Positions 23,201 through 36,419 of a stretch of DNA of 64,000 nt are shown in pieces. Under the pieces are notes generated by a model, which did not search any database, was not told the DNA's origin, and was given only the letters and a program-made list of their open reading frames with translations. Source of the stretch: Oasisia sp. SBJ-2009 (taxonomy: Eukaryota; Annelida; Polychaeta; Sabellida; Siboglinidae); contig OZ024862.1 in the NCBI GenBank assembly GCA_964017155.1, positions 1,696,670-1,760,669 on the forward strand, given 5' to 3'. The position numbers and the translations under genes are program-made. The first letter of the stretch is position 1, and each line of letters starts with the position of its first letter.

Positions 23201-25030
23201 AGGTGCGGGTGACTGGGGGACAAGGCAGGCGGAGGGTGACGGGGGTGACGGGTGTGTGTCCGGCCCAGTGTCACCGGGGGCGGAGTCTCCATCAAGACGG
23301 AGGAAGTTAATTCAGCTGGCCGCCGCGGCTCTATGGCCGTGACTGCCATCCCGGCGTTGTACTGAGGAAGTGCAACATGTCTCTCCCACACAACCTTTGT
23401 TGTGTTTCAATGGACTCTGCTCGGCACGACTATTCAGACACCTGGTTTGTTTGTTCAGGAAACCAGCATCCTTGTGGGTGTAGATGTGTGGAGCAGGCTG
23501 TGTTCAACTGGACGGTTTTGTGAGATGCTTAAAGTAAAAAATACTACATTGTGGCTTATGCAGCATTCTTGTGAGCTAGTTAATCATCCAAATATAAACA
23601 ATTTGGAAATATTTTGTCTTTGGGTAGGGATCATCGCATGTCCACAAAACAAGTGACTATTTGTACATTTGCAGGAGCCAGTTGCAATAACTCAGAACTA
23701 GTAGGTTACAGTTACATGTAAGTAATTATTTCATTCATTCATTCATTCATTCATTCATTCATTCATTCATTCCATATTTAAATTTCAGTAATACAGTCCT
23801 GAGCAGGGGAAGGGAAAAGACTCTGTAGTACCCTCGTAATTATTCTTCCTGGAAATGTGTATGTTAGTTTAATTTAGAATAACAAAATTGCTAGATAACA
23901 TGTAAAAGGAAACATTGATGGGAATTAGAATCACTGTTTTTTACACTTGTGCTTCATATTCATTTTTCTACATTATTTTTCTTTAATAAAGTTGAGCTTC
24001 ACCTCTAATTCAGTGGCATATCTAGGATGTTAGAAAGAGACCAAAGGAGATCTCCCAGCAGTTTGTTTAATGTCAAAACAATTGCAATTGAGGTGTATCA
24101 GAAAAATGACAAAAGTTGATAAACAATTAAAGAACTTTTTTACAAATTGCTGTGACTCAGCCGCCCCTGTAGGGTGCTGATTACCCTGTTTTCCCTCCCC
24201 CTCTCACTTGTGTATTGTGGGGAGTAATTTGATTTCTATTTTGGGCGAGCACAAAAGCAGGGGTGTGTGGAGCTGTGTCTGCCAGAGTTGCCTTCACTGA
24301 GTAGCCACAGCTTTAAGTGGACAATGGTCAGTCTGTGGATGGACACATGTTTGTTTACAGGAATGAGCTGGTGGCCAGAGTGTCTGCCTGGGTGATCGGT
24401 CAAGCGTGACCATTGTTCCACTTGTGTCTCCTCCAGTGGTCAATACAGGTGACAGGTGACAGGTGACAGCAGGCAGCGTGCATGTACGTACGTACGCAGC
24501 GACACGCACGCAGTTCCTGTGTTCACAGGTAGGTGGCACTGTGGTTTTGTGTCCGTATACATAGCCGATTCTTTTGGGTCTTTCTGTGACACAAAGCACT
24601 TGTTCTAGCTGTCCTTTCGTGTTTGTTGCCTGAATACACAGGGATATGTCCGTCTGAGTCACACACACACACACATGGCCTTGCAGCAGTGGCCCTGTGT
24701 GTGTGTCAGTGTCAGTGTCTCAGTCAGTCATCCTACTGTGGCTCGCACTGTTAGAGACGGTTGTCTGTGGCTTTATCTAAAATCATCCAGTGTGGTAATT
24801 ATTAGCAGGAAGCTCACTGAATTGGCTGTCTTGAATATGAAAACATCAGAGAGCTGCTAGACCAGCTGTCATGTGTTGGTTATAAGACTTTATTTCAACA
24901 ACAATAACAACAGTCATTATGATGTAACAAATTACACATGCACGCACGCAGTTGTTGAGGGTGTCCAGAAGACATGTAGCACTTATGATCAGTTGCCTGC
25001 CCTGTTAACAAAAAAGCATATATATGTGTG

Positions 25031-25070
<40 letters not shown>

Positions 25071-25954
25071 TGTGTGTGCAGGGTGTGTGTAATAACACAT
25101 CATGCATTTCACGTCACCACAAAAAACATAATTTTCTAGTCCATTCAAGAAGTTAAATGACTAATAATAAACCCTAAATGAGTCTTTTTTAAATACCTAC
25201 ACATAAAATACAAAACTATTCAATATTTTTTCTTGGTATTTGTTTTCCAAAAATAAAAAATAGACAATTTTTCAAGAGAATTCCAGAGCTTAATATATTT
25301 AAATGAAATATACATACTTTTCAGATTAACATTAGCATAACAGTATTATAATAATGTTAGTATTATAGTACTAATATATGTTTTTATTCTCATTATCTGA
25401 AAGTTTTGTTTAAATTTAATGGAAGATACATCTAATTTATGAACACAGTCCGGGCTTGAACATATTCCCGTCTTAAGTCATTAATGTTTATTAACTTAAG
25501 AAATGAGCAAAGGACTATAACCCTCTAAAACATGTTGTGTAACTGGTTAAGGTTTTATTGGTAACAGATGCAAATGTAACAGGTTTTTCTTCACACAGAT
25601 TTGTACTTTTTGCTGTGATTAAGTGACACAGTGTTTGTTGTGTGTCACATTCTACATCATTGATCACCCCTTTTTTGGCTGAAACATTTAATATAGCAAG
25701 GTAAATGTATACTGTTGCAACTGGATATCTCAGTCTTCATTCACCTCTGAATGTATCGCTGTGATAGTGTCTTCCACTATTATATAATGTATCATAGACA
25801 TATCATAGCCATTCACTGTTCAAAGGATTGTTGAAAGATTGATTAAGGTTAAGAGATACATACATATTTAAGGGATTGTACCTTGCGTGGTAAGATATAG
25901 GATGTGACCAATGAGTGGGCACAACAGTCAAACAGTGTCACTCATCTTAGCCTG
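20207..25954. other. Large stretch with no supported gene
   Basis: About 5.7 kb, mostly AT-rich. It contains a (TA)n at about 20926-20947, a 13-G run at 21914-21926, an (ATTC)n microsatellite at about 23730-23772, a CACA block near 24660 and a (GTGC)n block at about 25027-25078. A GC-rich patch lies at 23140-23400. The segment 21085-21221 is bounded by a good acceptor and a weak donor but matches no known domain. No other coding signal was recognised. Confidence 0.45.
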
Positions 25955-26795
25955 TACTGTCCACCAAAAACCCACCAAAAACCTCCAATTACACCCTGCC
26001 TTGAGGCCACCAAAAACCTCCAATTACACCCTGCCTTGAGGCCACCAGAAACCTCCAATTACACCCTGCCTTGAGGCCACCAGAAACCTCCAATTACACT
26101 CTGCCTTGAGGCCACCAGAAACCTCCAATCACACGCTGCCTTGAGGCCACCAGAAACCTCCAATTACACTCTGCCTTGAGGCCACCAGAAACCTCCAATT
26201 ACACCCTGCCTTGAGGCCACCAGAAACCTCCAATTACACTCTGCCTTGAGGCCACCAGAAACCTCCAATCACACGCTGCCTTGAGGCCACGAGAAACCTC
26301 CAATTACACTCTGCCTTGAGGCCACCAGAAACCTCCAATTACACCCTGCCTTGAGGCCACCAGAAACCTCCAATTACACTCTGCCTTGAGGCCACCAGAA
26401 ACCTCCAATCACACGCTGCCTTGAGGCCACCAGAAACCTCCAATTACACTCTGCCTTGAGGCCACCAGAAACCTCCAATCACACGCTGCCTTGAGGCCAC
26501 CAGAAACCTCCAATTACACTCTGCCTTGAGGCCACCAGAAACCTCCAATTTCACCCTGCCTTGAGGCCACCAAAAACCTCCAATTACACCCTGCCTTGAG
26601 GCCACCAGAAACCTCCAATTACACTCTGCCTTGAGGCCACCAGAAACCTCCAATTACACCCTGCCTTGAGGCCACCAGAAAACTCCAATTACACCCTGCC
26701 TTGAGGCCACCAGAAACCTCCAATTACACCCTGCCTTGAGGCCACCAGAAACCTCCAATTACACCCTGACTTGAGGCCACCAAAAACCTCCAAAT
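25955..26795. repeat. 35-bp minisatellite with a four-unit higher-order pattern
   Basis: About 24 copies of a 35-base unit containing GAGGCCACCAGAAACCTCCA. Three variants differ in the AATTACACCC / AATTACACTC / AATCACACGC part. Between about 26090 and 26520 they follow the order B-C-B-A repeatedly, a 140-base higher-order repeat. The array decays into recognisable but degenerate copies up to about 27065. Confidence 0.93.
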
Positions 26796-27065
26796 GCATC
26801 CTGCTTGAAGATATCAAACACTCTTATAATGCACCCTCCTTTGAGGCCACACAACAACTCCAAGTGCATAGCACCTCGAGATAACGAAAAACCTCAAAGT
26901 GTACCCTGCCTTGAGCTCTAAATCCCTCAAATGCATCCTGCTTGACACCAGATAACTCCAAATGCATCCTGCCTTGAAGATATCAATAAATCTCACATTG
27001 TGTTCTCCTTTGAGGCCACCAAAATTATCCAAATGCATCCTGCCTTGACTCCATCAAACACCTCC
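26796..27065. repeat. Decayed edge of the 35-bp array
   Basis: Degenerate units keep CTTGAGGCCACC and CCTCCAAATGCATCCTGC at irregular spacing. This is the usual appearance of an array edge that has escaped homogenisation. Confidence 0.7.
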
Positions 27066-28750
27066 AAGAAGTCGGCCAACAATGTTCGTCTTGTTGCCTT
27101 GAATCTGTGAGAGAGAAAAACCTGCTTGAACAAATGCACCACCCCTGGCGCCCCATGACGAAATCACACATCATATTCTGAATCTGCAAAATAGTTACCG
27201 ACTAAACATCTCCCACTGCCCCTCTTTCTAGCCAAATGGAGGGTGTATGGTATATACCCCCACGAATCACCACCCCTCATATCCTACTGGATTTATGCCT
27301 GCATTGGGTGCATTGTCGCATGCAACCAATCCATAACTTTTTGCTGTGGTTATGCTATGCGACACATTTGATGTACGTCACCCAGATAACTGATGATCCC
27401 TTTGTTTTACTCGATCAAATTACACTGTTTCCAAACACCTCTAGACACTGGATTCACCACAGATTATGACAGTTGTCTACGTCTAAAATTACGTTTCAAA
27501 GTCAGTGTCCTGCATGGTATGTTATAGGTTGCAAGGTTAACGTCATGATTCATGGGGACACCCAGGAGGCTTTACCTAGTGCATGATTGCATGTATGTGT
27601 ATACCACTTCAGCTCAGTGGCTTTTCATGCATTTCTGAATCCCTGGTTACACTGGGGTCTGATGTATCTAATCTATCTATATTGGTAGCAGACTAACACT
27701 ACAAGTATGTTTTTGTGAGGTCGTGACCCTGGCAGTTACCCCACCACCTGTCAGGTGACGGGATCTCCCAGGTGGGAATGAAATGACAACCCCGCTCTGT
27801 CTCCACTCCAGCTTTCATGGAAATGTCAACACTCGTGGTGAAGTGTGTGACAGTGTGACTGTCAGACAACCAGGAGAATGCACACAGGCAATTGATGTGC
27901 TGTGGATCAAGGCACCGGTGGATGACATGTAGTCATATGTAGCCGGTGCACTGGCAGCCATCAGTGCCTCTCAGCCCTCTATATTTAGCGACAGTGGAAC
28001 TTTGCCCCACTCTTACAGTCTTGTGGCGGCGGCACTGGTGCATATCTATGATGACACCTGCACCGGGCCTAGCACTAGTCTCAGTCTGCCCACGGCCAGG
28101 TGAACCACGCCACGCCGCTCTCTCAGGTGACTATCATTTCACTGCTCATGCTCCAGTAGCCGCTATAGAAATCTGTCCTGTTGCAGACAGGAAGAGGAAA
28201 TCAGATCTGTCGGCTGATAGCCAAAGTGATTGCAGCTTGAATTTTTGGCGATATTTAAAATTATGCAAATGTGGCAGGCGCTTGTGAGTGATTTGATTAA
28301 TTGGTGCTTCTGGGACTATCAGCTGAGGGGTTTTATGTGAGTCGGAAATTGTGCAGTGTTCAGGATAGGATTGTACATGTGCATGGGTAACGGTAGCTGC
28401 CTGCCCAGGTTCATGTGTGGTGTCTGCTGTAATAGTTACGTATAATATTATTTCTGATGGTTTTGATAATTTTTTGATAGTTCATTCCACAATAACAGGA
28501 AAGAATGACGTTTATAATAAAAGACTTCCTGTGCATGCATATATATTGCTGTGATGGTTTATAGCCAGTTTTACTACTATTTTTAAAGAATAATTATATA
28601 TTTCAGCCGCCAGTGCCGATAATTTTTTGAGATAATGCACTAGATGCCAGGGTGACTTTGCTGATGCCAGCTAATGCTGCTCTATATAGGACATGTTTAT
28701 CAGGATGAGTATCATCTCAAGACTAGACCAATTGTATATAAGTCTGTGAA
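27066..28750. other. No gene recognised; possible regulatory block
   Basis: Single-copy-looking DNA. The segment 28130-28320 contains an ATGCAAAT octamer (28263-28270) and TGATTAATTG homeodomain-type words, which could belong to an enhancer. The words alone are weak evidence. Confidence 0.35.
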
Positions 28751-29144
<394 letters not shown>

Positions 29145-29811
29145 GACATATGCATGTGGATGAGCAATTTATATGTTTGTTTGTATATGTGGGTACATGT
29201 ATAGATATATGGGTGTATGGGTATATGTGTGTAAAACTGTGTGTGCATGCGTACGTGCGTGCATGCACGTGTGTTTGTGTATGTGTGCATGTATGTGTTT
29301 GTGCATGCATGTGTGTGTGTGCATGCATGCATATATGTGCATTTGTGTGTGCATGTGTGTGTGTGTATTTGTGTGTGTTTCATGTGTGTGTGTGCATGCA
29401 TGTGTGTGTTCATGCATGTGTGTTTATGTGCAGGCATGTGTGTTTGTGTGTAGGCATGTGTGTGCATGCATGCATGTGTGTTTGTTTGCAGGCATGTGTG
29501 TTTGTGTGCAGGCATGTGTGTTTGTGCGCAGGCATGTGTGTTTGTGTGCAGGCATGTGTGTTTGTGCGCAGGCATGTGTGTTTGTGTGCAGGCATGTGTG
29601 TTTGTGTGCAGGCATGTGTGTTTGTGTGCACGCATGTGTGTTTGTGTGCAGGCATGTGTGTTTGTGTGCAGGCATGTGTGTTTGTGTGCATGCATGTGTG
29701 TTTGTGCGCAGGCATGTGTGTTTGTGTGCAGGCAGGTGTGTTTATGCGCAGGCATGTGTGTTTGTGTGCAGGCATGTGTGTTTGTGCGCAGGCATGCGTG
29801 TTTGTGTCTGT
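29145..29811. repeat. TG/CATG-rich DNA passing into a 20-bp minisatellite
   Basis: Irregular TGTG/CATG sequence to about 29410, then about 18 copies of the 20-base unit GCATGTGTGTTTGTGTGCAG up to 29811. Both strands are open in several frames purely from repeat structure. Confidence 0.92.
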
Positions 29812-30368
29812 GAGGACATGTAAAGGTGGATCGCAGTCACTACTCCAAGTGTCTGCGTCAGATCTGACTGAGATGTCATCTCTACTTGGCATCACTTCCT
29901 GTGAGTGCTGAAGTGTGTTCACAGTGTGTCTAGAGACTGCCTGTGAGAGAGACTGAAAGGCTCTACACAGTGCAGCTTGTCAGTCACACTGTGACTCAAG
30001 TACGCACAAGGTAACAGTCAAGTTAGTCTAAGATCTTACTCAATTCACTCCTGAACTTAGCCTTACTTGACCTCTTCACTCACTGGACAGAGGTCACATT
30101 GATCTGTTAGCACCAGTTATGACATTGTATCTTACTACTGTGTGTGTGTGTACATTAATATAACTAATGTCTTCAATTGTAGCATAATTTCCTCAATTAC
30201 TACTAATGATTAGGGATTTTTACCGAAAAGAAATGATGGTGTTACAAGAAAAATAATTTTGATAAATGATTCTCCATTACAAATACTTAAAATACTTGGT
30301 ACTCCTAAATCAAGTTTTAGAAAATATTTTGTATACTCACTCTATCATACTATTATACATGTATTTGT

Positions 30369-30370
<2 letters not shown>
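29812..30370. other. Unassigned spacer
   Basis: No gene or repeat recognised. Confidence 0.45.

Positions 30371-30436
<66 letters not shown>
30371..30436. repeat. (TA)n microsatellite
   Basis: An uninterrupted TA run of about 66 bases. Confidence 0.95.
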
Positions 30437-30440
<4 letters not shown>

Positions 30441-30645
30441 ACAGTGCTGCATATATACACACACATGTATAATAACACACTTTCTTGATTGAAAACAATA
30501 ATATCTGTTCTCAAGGCAAACAAATAAATAAACACACAGCAAATTAGAGAGTTGTCTTCTTACAAATACCTTCACACGAGAAATTATGTAATTGATATTA
30601 TGTATGCAAAAATTATGCTTATATATAATTATATATATATATATA

Positions 30646-30740
30646 TTGTAGCCTTATGTGCCACTGGGGGTGAAGAGGATAATATATATATATATATTAT
30701 CCTCTTCGGATAATATATATATATATATTATCCTCTTCGG

Positions 30741-30792
<52 letters not shown>

Positions 30793-30825
30793 CCTCTTCA
30801 CCCCCAGTGGCACATAAGGCTACAA
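30646..30825. repeat. 180-bp palindrome with perfect 38-bp arms
   Basis: The arm at 30646-30683, beginning TTGTAGCCTTATGTGCCACT, is the exact inverted complement of 30788-30825. The interior is TA repeat punctuated by two copies of ATTATCCTCTTCGGATAAT, which are themselves palindromic derivatives of the inner arm end. It looks like a foldback or MITE-type element inside a TA microsatellite. Confidence 0.9.
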
Positions 30826-30890
30826 CAGAAAATATAATATATATATATATTATATATACAATATATATATAATATATATATATGTATATG

Positions 30891-30937
30891 TGATCAACAC
30901 TATTTTTAAACAATTTGTTTTAAAATAATGTTGATCA
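30891..30937. repeat. 47-bp imperfect palindrome
   Basis: TGATCAACA at the left matches TGTTGATCA at the right. The inner arms also pair, with two mismatches over 23 positions. It is flanked by TA repeats on both sides, like the larger palindrome next to it. Confidence 0.85.
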
Positions 30938-30938
30938 T

Positions 30939-30941
<3 letters not shown>

Positions 30942-30990
<49 letters not shown>
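30942..30990. repeat. (TA)n microsatellite
   Basis: A simple TA run just after the small palindrome. Confidence 0.95.
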
Positions 30991-30994
<4 letters not shown>

Positions 30995-32814
30995 TTTGCT
31001 TGTGAAAAAAAATATTTTATAAGAAACCAACTGTTCTATATTAAATATAATATGCTGTGTGTTTATTTAACATGATATAATTTTCTTCAAACAATAAAGT
31101 GTGTGTTGAGAGTATTGCCTGTTGTGTCAACATATAATTATATCAGTCCTGATAGAAGTACATGTGCCATGTGGAGACCGCTTGCTAATCCAGGAGTGTT
31201 CCTTGCCTCTTATCAACCGCCACTTACAGAGGTCCATAGCAATGCAGATTATTGAAAGAGATAGTGTCTCATCTACATGGTTCCACGCAACTTGATAACC
31301 GTGAAGTCGATGGACTTTACTCGAAGATCTTAAGGAATTGTTTGAACTGTGAGCGTGTTGTCCTGCCCTGTGGTATGGCAGTGCCACCCGGGCAACACAC
31401 TCGCTCCTGTGTGAGTGTTTGCTCAAGAGCTGTTGGCTGCTGCCAGTGAGTGCCAGTCAACTTCATCATAACATCGGTGTTGATCTTGTGTGTGACACTG
31501 GTGCAGCAGACTAAGTCCACCTTGTCTGTGCTAATATCAAATGTCATCTGCAGGTAGAGCCTGTTCCTTGGAGGTGCATCAGAAACATACCTGTACACTC
31601 GTCACTTTAGCCAGGTGATTGTTTTTCTTAGCCGACTTTGGTCCTGTTGGTAAAATTTCTTTCAGTCTGTGATTCCTTGATGTTAATACGGTAGTTAATA
31701 CATGTCCCCAATAAAACACATAATGTCTGTGATTCAGCCCATCTATGAATTCAGAGTTTATGGCCATAAATGTAATTTGTATTTACACTTGTATGATTTG
31801 TTGACCATAGAATTTAGCATGTTTAGATGCAAAGTCGATTAAATATTGATTGTTTTGTTTCCGAATAAGTAAGAGTTTTTTGTGATGCAAAATTGTGCAG
31901 TTGATAAATAGTCCATTTTTTATTTAGTTAAAATGCTCAAATTATGTAGAATAATGTTGACAGTCCACAATTTATAATCTAATAAAACTGGTAATCCAAT
32001 TAAATATACTTATGTATTGGAATTAGGTGAATTTATAGTATAATGGTGGGATATACGCTAATCAAAACTCTATCCAATCTCACAAAAAGCCCAACTGCAC
32101 AGACTGGAGACTCACAACCTTCTACTGCACCCTGTGGACCCTCCCTCCCTACACCCCCCAGTGACCCAGCCTGGTTCTAATGACTATGATATAACAAAGT
32201 GATTATACAATGTATGAAGCATTTCAAGGTCTGATAGTTCACAAAAGTCAAGATGCAGCCAGCTGATTCTGCTGTTGAAGAGTGGTATTTCATAGTGTCT
32301 TTGTTGAACTTAAAATAGCAATGCTTAAGAACATTCCTGACCTCGGCGATTGGCCGAAATTCAGAACAAACATTAAAAAAAAAAATGTAACTGCATATTT
32401 ATTCATGACATATACACAGGTATCTCCTGATTGAAAAACCTTCTTAGAATAGATTCACATATTCCTAGATGTGTGAGTGTATGCACATACATACACTTGC
32501 ATGCATACATACTCATATACACTTGTAAATGCATGAGCATATATAGATAAAACTATATCACACTAATTTAGTCCAAACTTATTTTGACCATAAGCTTATT
32601 TTTATATTTACGGGAAACCTGCTATGTTGAAATTTATTAAACCATATTTTTAAGCATAAACATAAAGTGTTTATTTAAAAAATACTAAATACAATTTAAT
32701 ACCTTTTTTACTAAGATTGTTATTACCTACATAATACATAATATTCATCATTAATCTGCCCGCATCCAGGTACATATTATTGTGTAAAAACATTTCCTGC
32801 ATGCTAAGATTATT
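30991..32814. other. No gene recognised
   Basis: AT-rich sequence. A more GC-rich patch lies at 31230-31580. No domain or RNA gene is visible. Confidence 0.45.
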
Positions 32815-33500
32815 ATTATACGGTCCCTTGAAAGTGGAACTGGCCGGATTCTGCTGCTAGCCAGTTTCCTCTTGTACGAGTTTTATGGAAACGTATCCGC
32901 TCAATGTAACCGGAGCCGAAACAAGCAATCATTTGTGCATGAGTAATGCGTTGTGGCACACCATTGTTGCTTCGGTTTAATGACAAAGGTATTCTGCTAA
33001 GTCGCCACAGCGCGTCTAATGACAGCGATAGCCTTCTGATACCATCAATCTCCATCTCACGGCGTGTAGAATGTTCACAGTTTTGCACCTTCGCGACGTT
33101 CTGTGCTGGCATAAACATGACGACGACGCTCGCGATTAGGTTTCTGCACCTATATCAATCACACTGGCGGGAGACACTCGAGGCAAGATAAAACTAACAG
33201 AGGCTGACAAAGGAACCGTGATCGGAGTACAACCGCGCCGTACGATGGTGACAAACAGTTGACACCTCTGTCGGCCGACTGTTGTTGTGCAGCATATTGC
33301 CACAAATGGCCGTGTTATTCGAGTTGGGGGGTATCGTTTCACCAGGAACTTTTATCACTTGGCACCGGAACACGGGGTGGGAACTTTCACGCCCCGGGGG
33401 AAAGCACCGGAACATTGAGGGGGAAAGGGAATCAATGGAGATATTGATCTGTTTGTGCTCTCTTGTTGAGTTTAGTGCCACCTTTCCTCACAGCCACGTT
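32815..33500. other. CpG-dense block of unknown function
   Basis: CpG is much denser here than in the flanking AT-rich DNA, for example around 33100-33260. Minus-strand open frames of 95-100 codons (33194-33481 and 32816-33118) read smoothly but are separated by a stop and match nothing I recognise. It may be a promoter, an unmethylated element or a decayed transposon segment. Confidence 0.4.
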
Positions 33501-33999
33501 TCTCACGTCTGGTTATTCCATTGCTGAACAATTATCTAGAAGATTTATGAAAAATGTTGATATCTTTTCTATAAATTATAAGTACAGGTATACGTATGTA
33601 AAAGTCATTCTATGATTGTTATCACTAAGGATGATTATTGATAATGTTAATGTGAAATTAGTTAGAAATACTGTTACCAAGTACTGAAGTGTTGCAGAAA
33701 CTTCTGAGACTACATAAATCAAACCTTCATATCAACTTCCAAAGATTGTTCTCGCAGTACGTCATAAACACTTATGATAATTTGATGTCTATCACATTAT
33801 ATCTAATGTCATTGATTCAAATAATGAGTGCATTTGGTACATTTGTTTCATAATTATTTCGGGAATTTACTGCCAGCACTATTTCAGTAGTGGTTATTTC
33901 TCTTATAGTGCAAGAATTTACTGGTTTTTAGTTCTGGTATAATAACACTTTGTCCTACCGGTAACATTTTGGAACAAGAACATATTTCTATTAGTTGTT

Positions 34000-34860
34000 G
34001 AGTTGTAATACTGTGTGTATTCATAGTGAGTCATTATGGGATTTTATATCGCATCAGAACCTTTCAAAGGTAAACATTGACACAAAGTGTTGTGCGAGTT
34101 TTGTAACTGAATTCGACTTCATTTTGTGACTGAATTTGTTTATGCCATTTTTGTACCAGAACTGACTTAGTGAATTGTCAGGAACTGTTTACAGACTGAA
34201 GTCTGCGTGTGGCATTAATAATCATATCATACCGTTTTGGAGTTGAATGTTTGCACAACATATTAGCTGTGTGACTTTTGGATTTCAGTTCTGCAAGTTC
34301 TAGCTTAGTTTTGTGATTAAATGTTATCCTAATTTATAGAAGACCTTTATAATTATATCAGTTATCTATGGAACATCTCTGTTGAGTTGTGATGTCAAAA
34401 ATTGCGTCATTCTTGATGAGGAAAAAAGTTTGCAATTGAAAGTTGGCACAAAACATAAGTTTTATGACCGAATTAATTTAAGCCATTTTAGTGGTGGATA
34501 ATATTCTGTGAGTTATGCATATGCTTGTAAGAGCAGTAGTTTGTGTGAGATTTGACCTCACATCAGAAAGTTGTGGAGTTGTAAATTGGCACGAAATGTT
34601 AGTTGTGTGAGGTGTAGAATTCTGCAGATTTCTATGGAGTTTTGTGATTGTATTTCTTTTAGTTTTAAACTAGTTTGGTAGCAGAACGTAGTTCTGTCAA
34701 TCATTTAATTGTGTAATACATCAACATGGGATTCAAACAACTAGGAATTTGTAATTGAACATTGGCTAAAAGTTTAATTTTTGTTTGTTAAACTCTGTGC
34801 ATTTTGGGTTCATTTTCTGAATTTATTTGGTGTGTGCCATCTTAGTAATGGAACCTGTCT
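34000..34860. repeat. Ancient degenerate tandem repeat, about 170-190 bp unit
   Basis: Five weakly similar units carry an ATTGGCACAAA-like word near 34072, 34247, 34440, 34583 and 34757. Each is followed by TGTGTGA-, TTTTGTGATTGAATTT- and GCCATTTTAGT-like words. Similarity was found by eye, and unit borders are uncertain. Confidence 0.5.
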
Positions 34861-35289
34861 GTTGAGACTTGTCGGCCGGAGTCGTGTCGGCCGGAGTGAC
34901 GGTGTGAGTGGAGTGCAACTGGAGACAGTGCCAGCACACCGCTGTCTCCACGGTCACCGCCGCTCACAGCCACTAGGTGTCACATTGTCTGATTGGGTGT
35001 CTCAAGGAAGCTGCCAGCACTAGACAGTGTCACCTGCTGGCTGAGCCAGGTGACAGATCATAGGTAGATATCAGTGAGATATTCCAGGTGTGCCACGTTG
35101 TCGTCAACGTCCTCTCCCAGTCGTTCGCTAGCGAGTCATACGATCGGCCGGGCTAGCACCTGTGCAGTCGTGCTGTGGCTCTGCTGCTACTCCAATCAGC
35201 TGCTGCTATCTACACGCAGTCTAGTTGTCTGTGCGGTCTGTGCATGCACCGCAGACACAGATACTTGTCTCCACAACACGTGCTGTTTG
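34861..35289. other. GC- and CpG-richer block
   Basis: This block includes tandem GTCGGCCGGAGT words near 34870 and several CAGGTG sites. No conserved coding frame is evident. It could be a non-coding exon or promoter, but no transcript structure can be fixed from sequence alone. Confidence 0.35.
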
Positions 35290-35960
35290 TTGTTGGCTTA
35301 AGACAGGACAGTTGTCTACAGGTATTTCATTTTCTCATTCTTCTGTCACAGTAAAGTTGTTTTTTCCAGTCTCACAACGTCTTTGAATGTTATGTCTCTT
35401 TTAATATTGTGTCGTTTGTTTCTAAAAATTGGCAGTGTGTCTCTGTGTGCAATCACGTGTTTGAGTAGTGGCTTAGTGACAGGATGGTTGTCTACAGGTA
35501 TCAAATGTTGTCATTGTCTGTTGTTTGTGGGAACAAAGTGAGGCTTTTCAGTCTCAGAATGTCTTTTTTACTATTACATAATTTGTTTCAAAACTTAGGC
35601 AACTTTTATCCCCCTGCGATCAGAACAATTTGTTATTTGTTTCCCGCAAAATTGTTGTCTACAAGTTTATATTGTTTCACTGTTCGTTGATTTGTAATAG
35701 TGAAGTGAGTCATTTCAGACTCAGAACATCTTTTAATCCCAGAACATTTTCTTCAAAAATTGGGCACTGTTTCATCGTATGCGATCATGCAAGTTTGTGA
35801 GTGACTTACATATGACTGGGCAGTTGTCTAGTGCGATTTCTTTTTGTCACTGTTCATTGTTCTGTGAGTCTTGTCAGTCCGAGAGTGTACATGTGTTAAT
35901 CTCAGATCATTTGTTTCTAGTTACAGTCAGACGGTATTGTCAGTAACAGACACCTGGTTT
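35290..35960. repeat. Degenerate tandem repeat, about 170 bp unit
   Basis: GTTGTCTA words occur at 35311, 35487, 35654 and 35823, at spacings of 176, 167 and 169. Each is followed by TTTCATTTT..TTGTCACTGTT-like and CAGTCTCAGAATGTCTTTT-like words. The four units are strongly diverged. Confidence 0.6.
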
Positions 35961-36419
35961 TTACTTGTTGCATATAATTTGTCCATTGTCACTAAAGGTG
36001 CATTACAGATTCACTGGAATGTGTCTCTGCACATTCCCGAGGTTAGTGGAATGTGGCGGTGAGGACATATCTGGTTAAGTGATAAAGGAATTTACTTCGC
36101 TGTGGAATGAAAGAAAGGATCCATCAAAGAAAGTAATTAACATAAATGTAAGAAGGTACATTTGTAAAGACTAACTCAAAAGAATTGTAAGACGTTTTTT
36201 AAACATGTATTTGTAATTTGACCTTATCTCAGAAGCTTTTAGCTTTTTATTTTAATTGTTTTGATAATGTTCTTATGGATTCCAGTATAAAATAATATCT
36301 TAAATGTTTAAATATCACAAAATGTACATTTAAATATATAATAAATACCACAAAACATACATTTAAATATATAACTAATAAACAAGCACGTAAGCAATAA
36401 ACTTTTATGTGTATAGCCA

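Noticed and set aside
22981..23391. 136-codon minus-strand frame in GC-rich DNA
   Set aside because: No domain, splice support or conserved-looking motif was recognised.
24010..24200. Possible transposon ends (CAGTGGCATATCTAGG and a CCCCTG-containing segment)
   Set aside because: The inverted match between the two ends is too poor to define an element.
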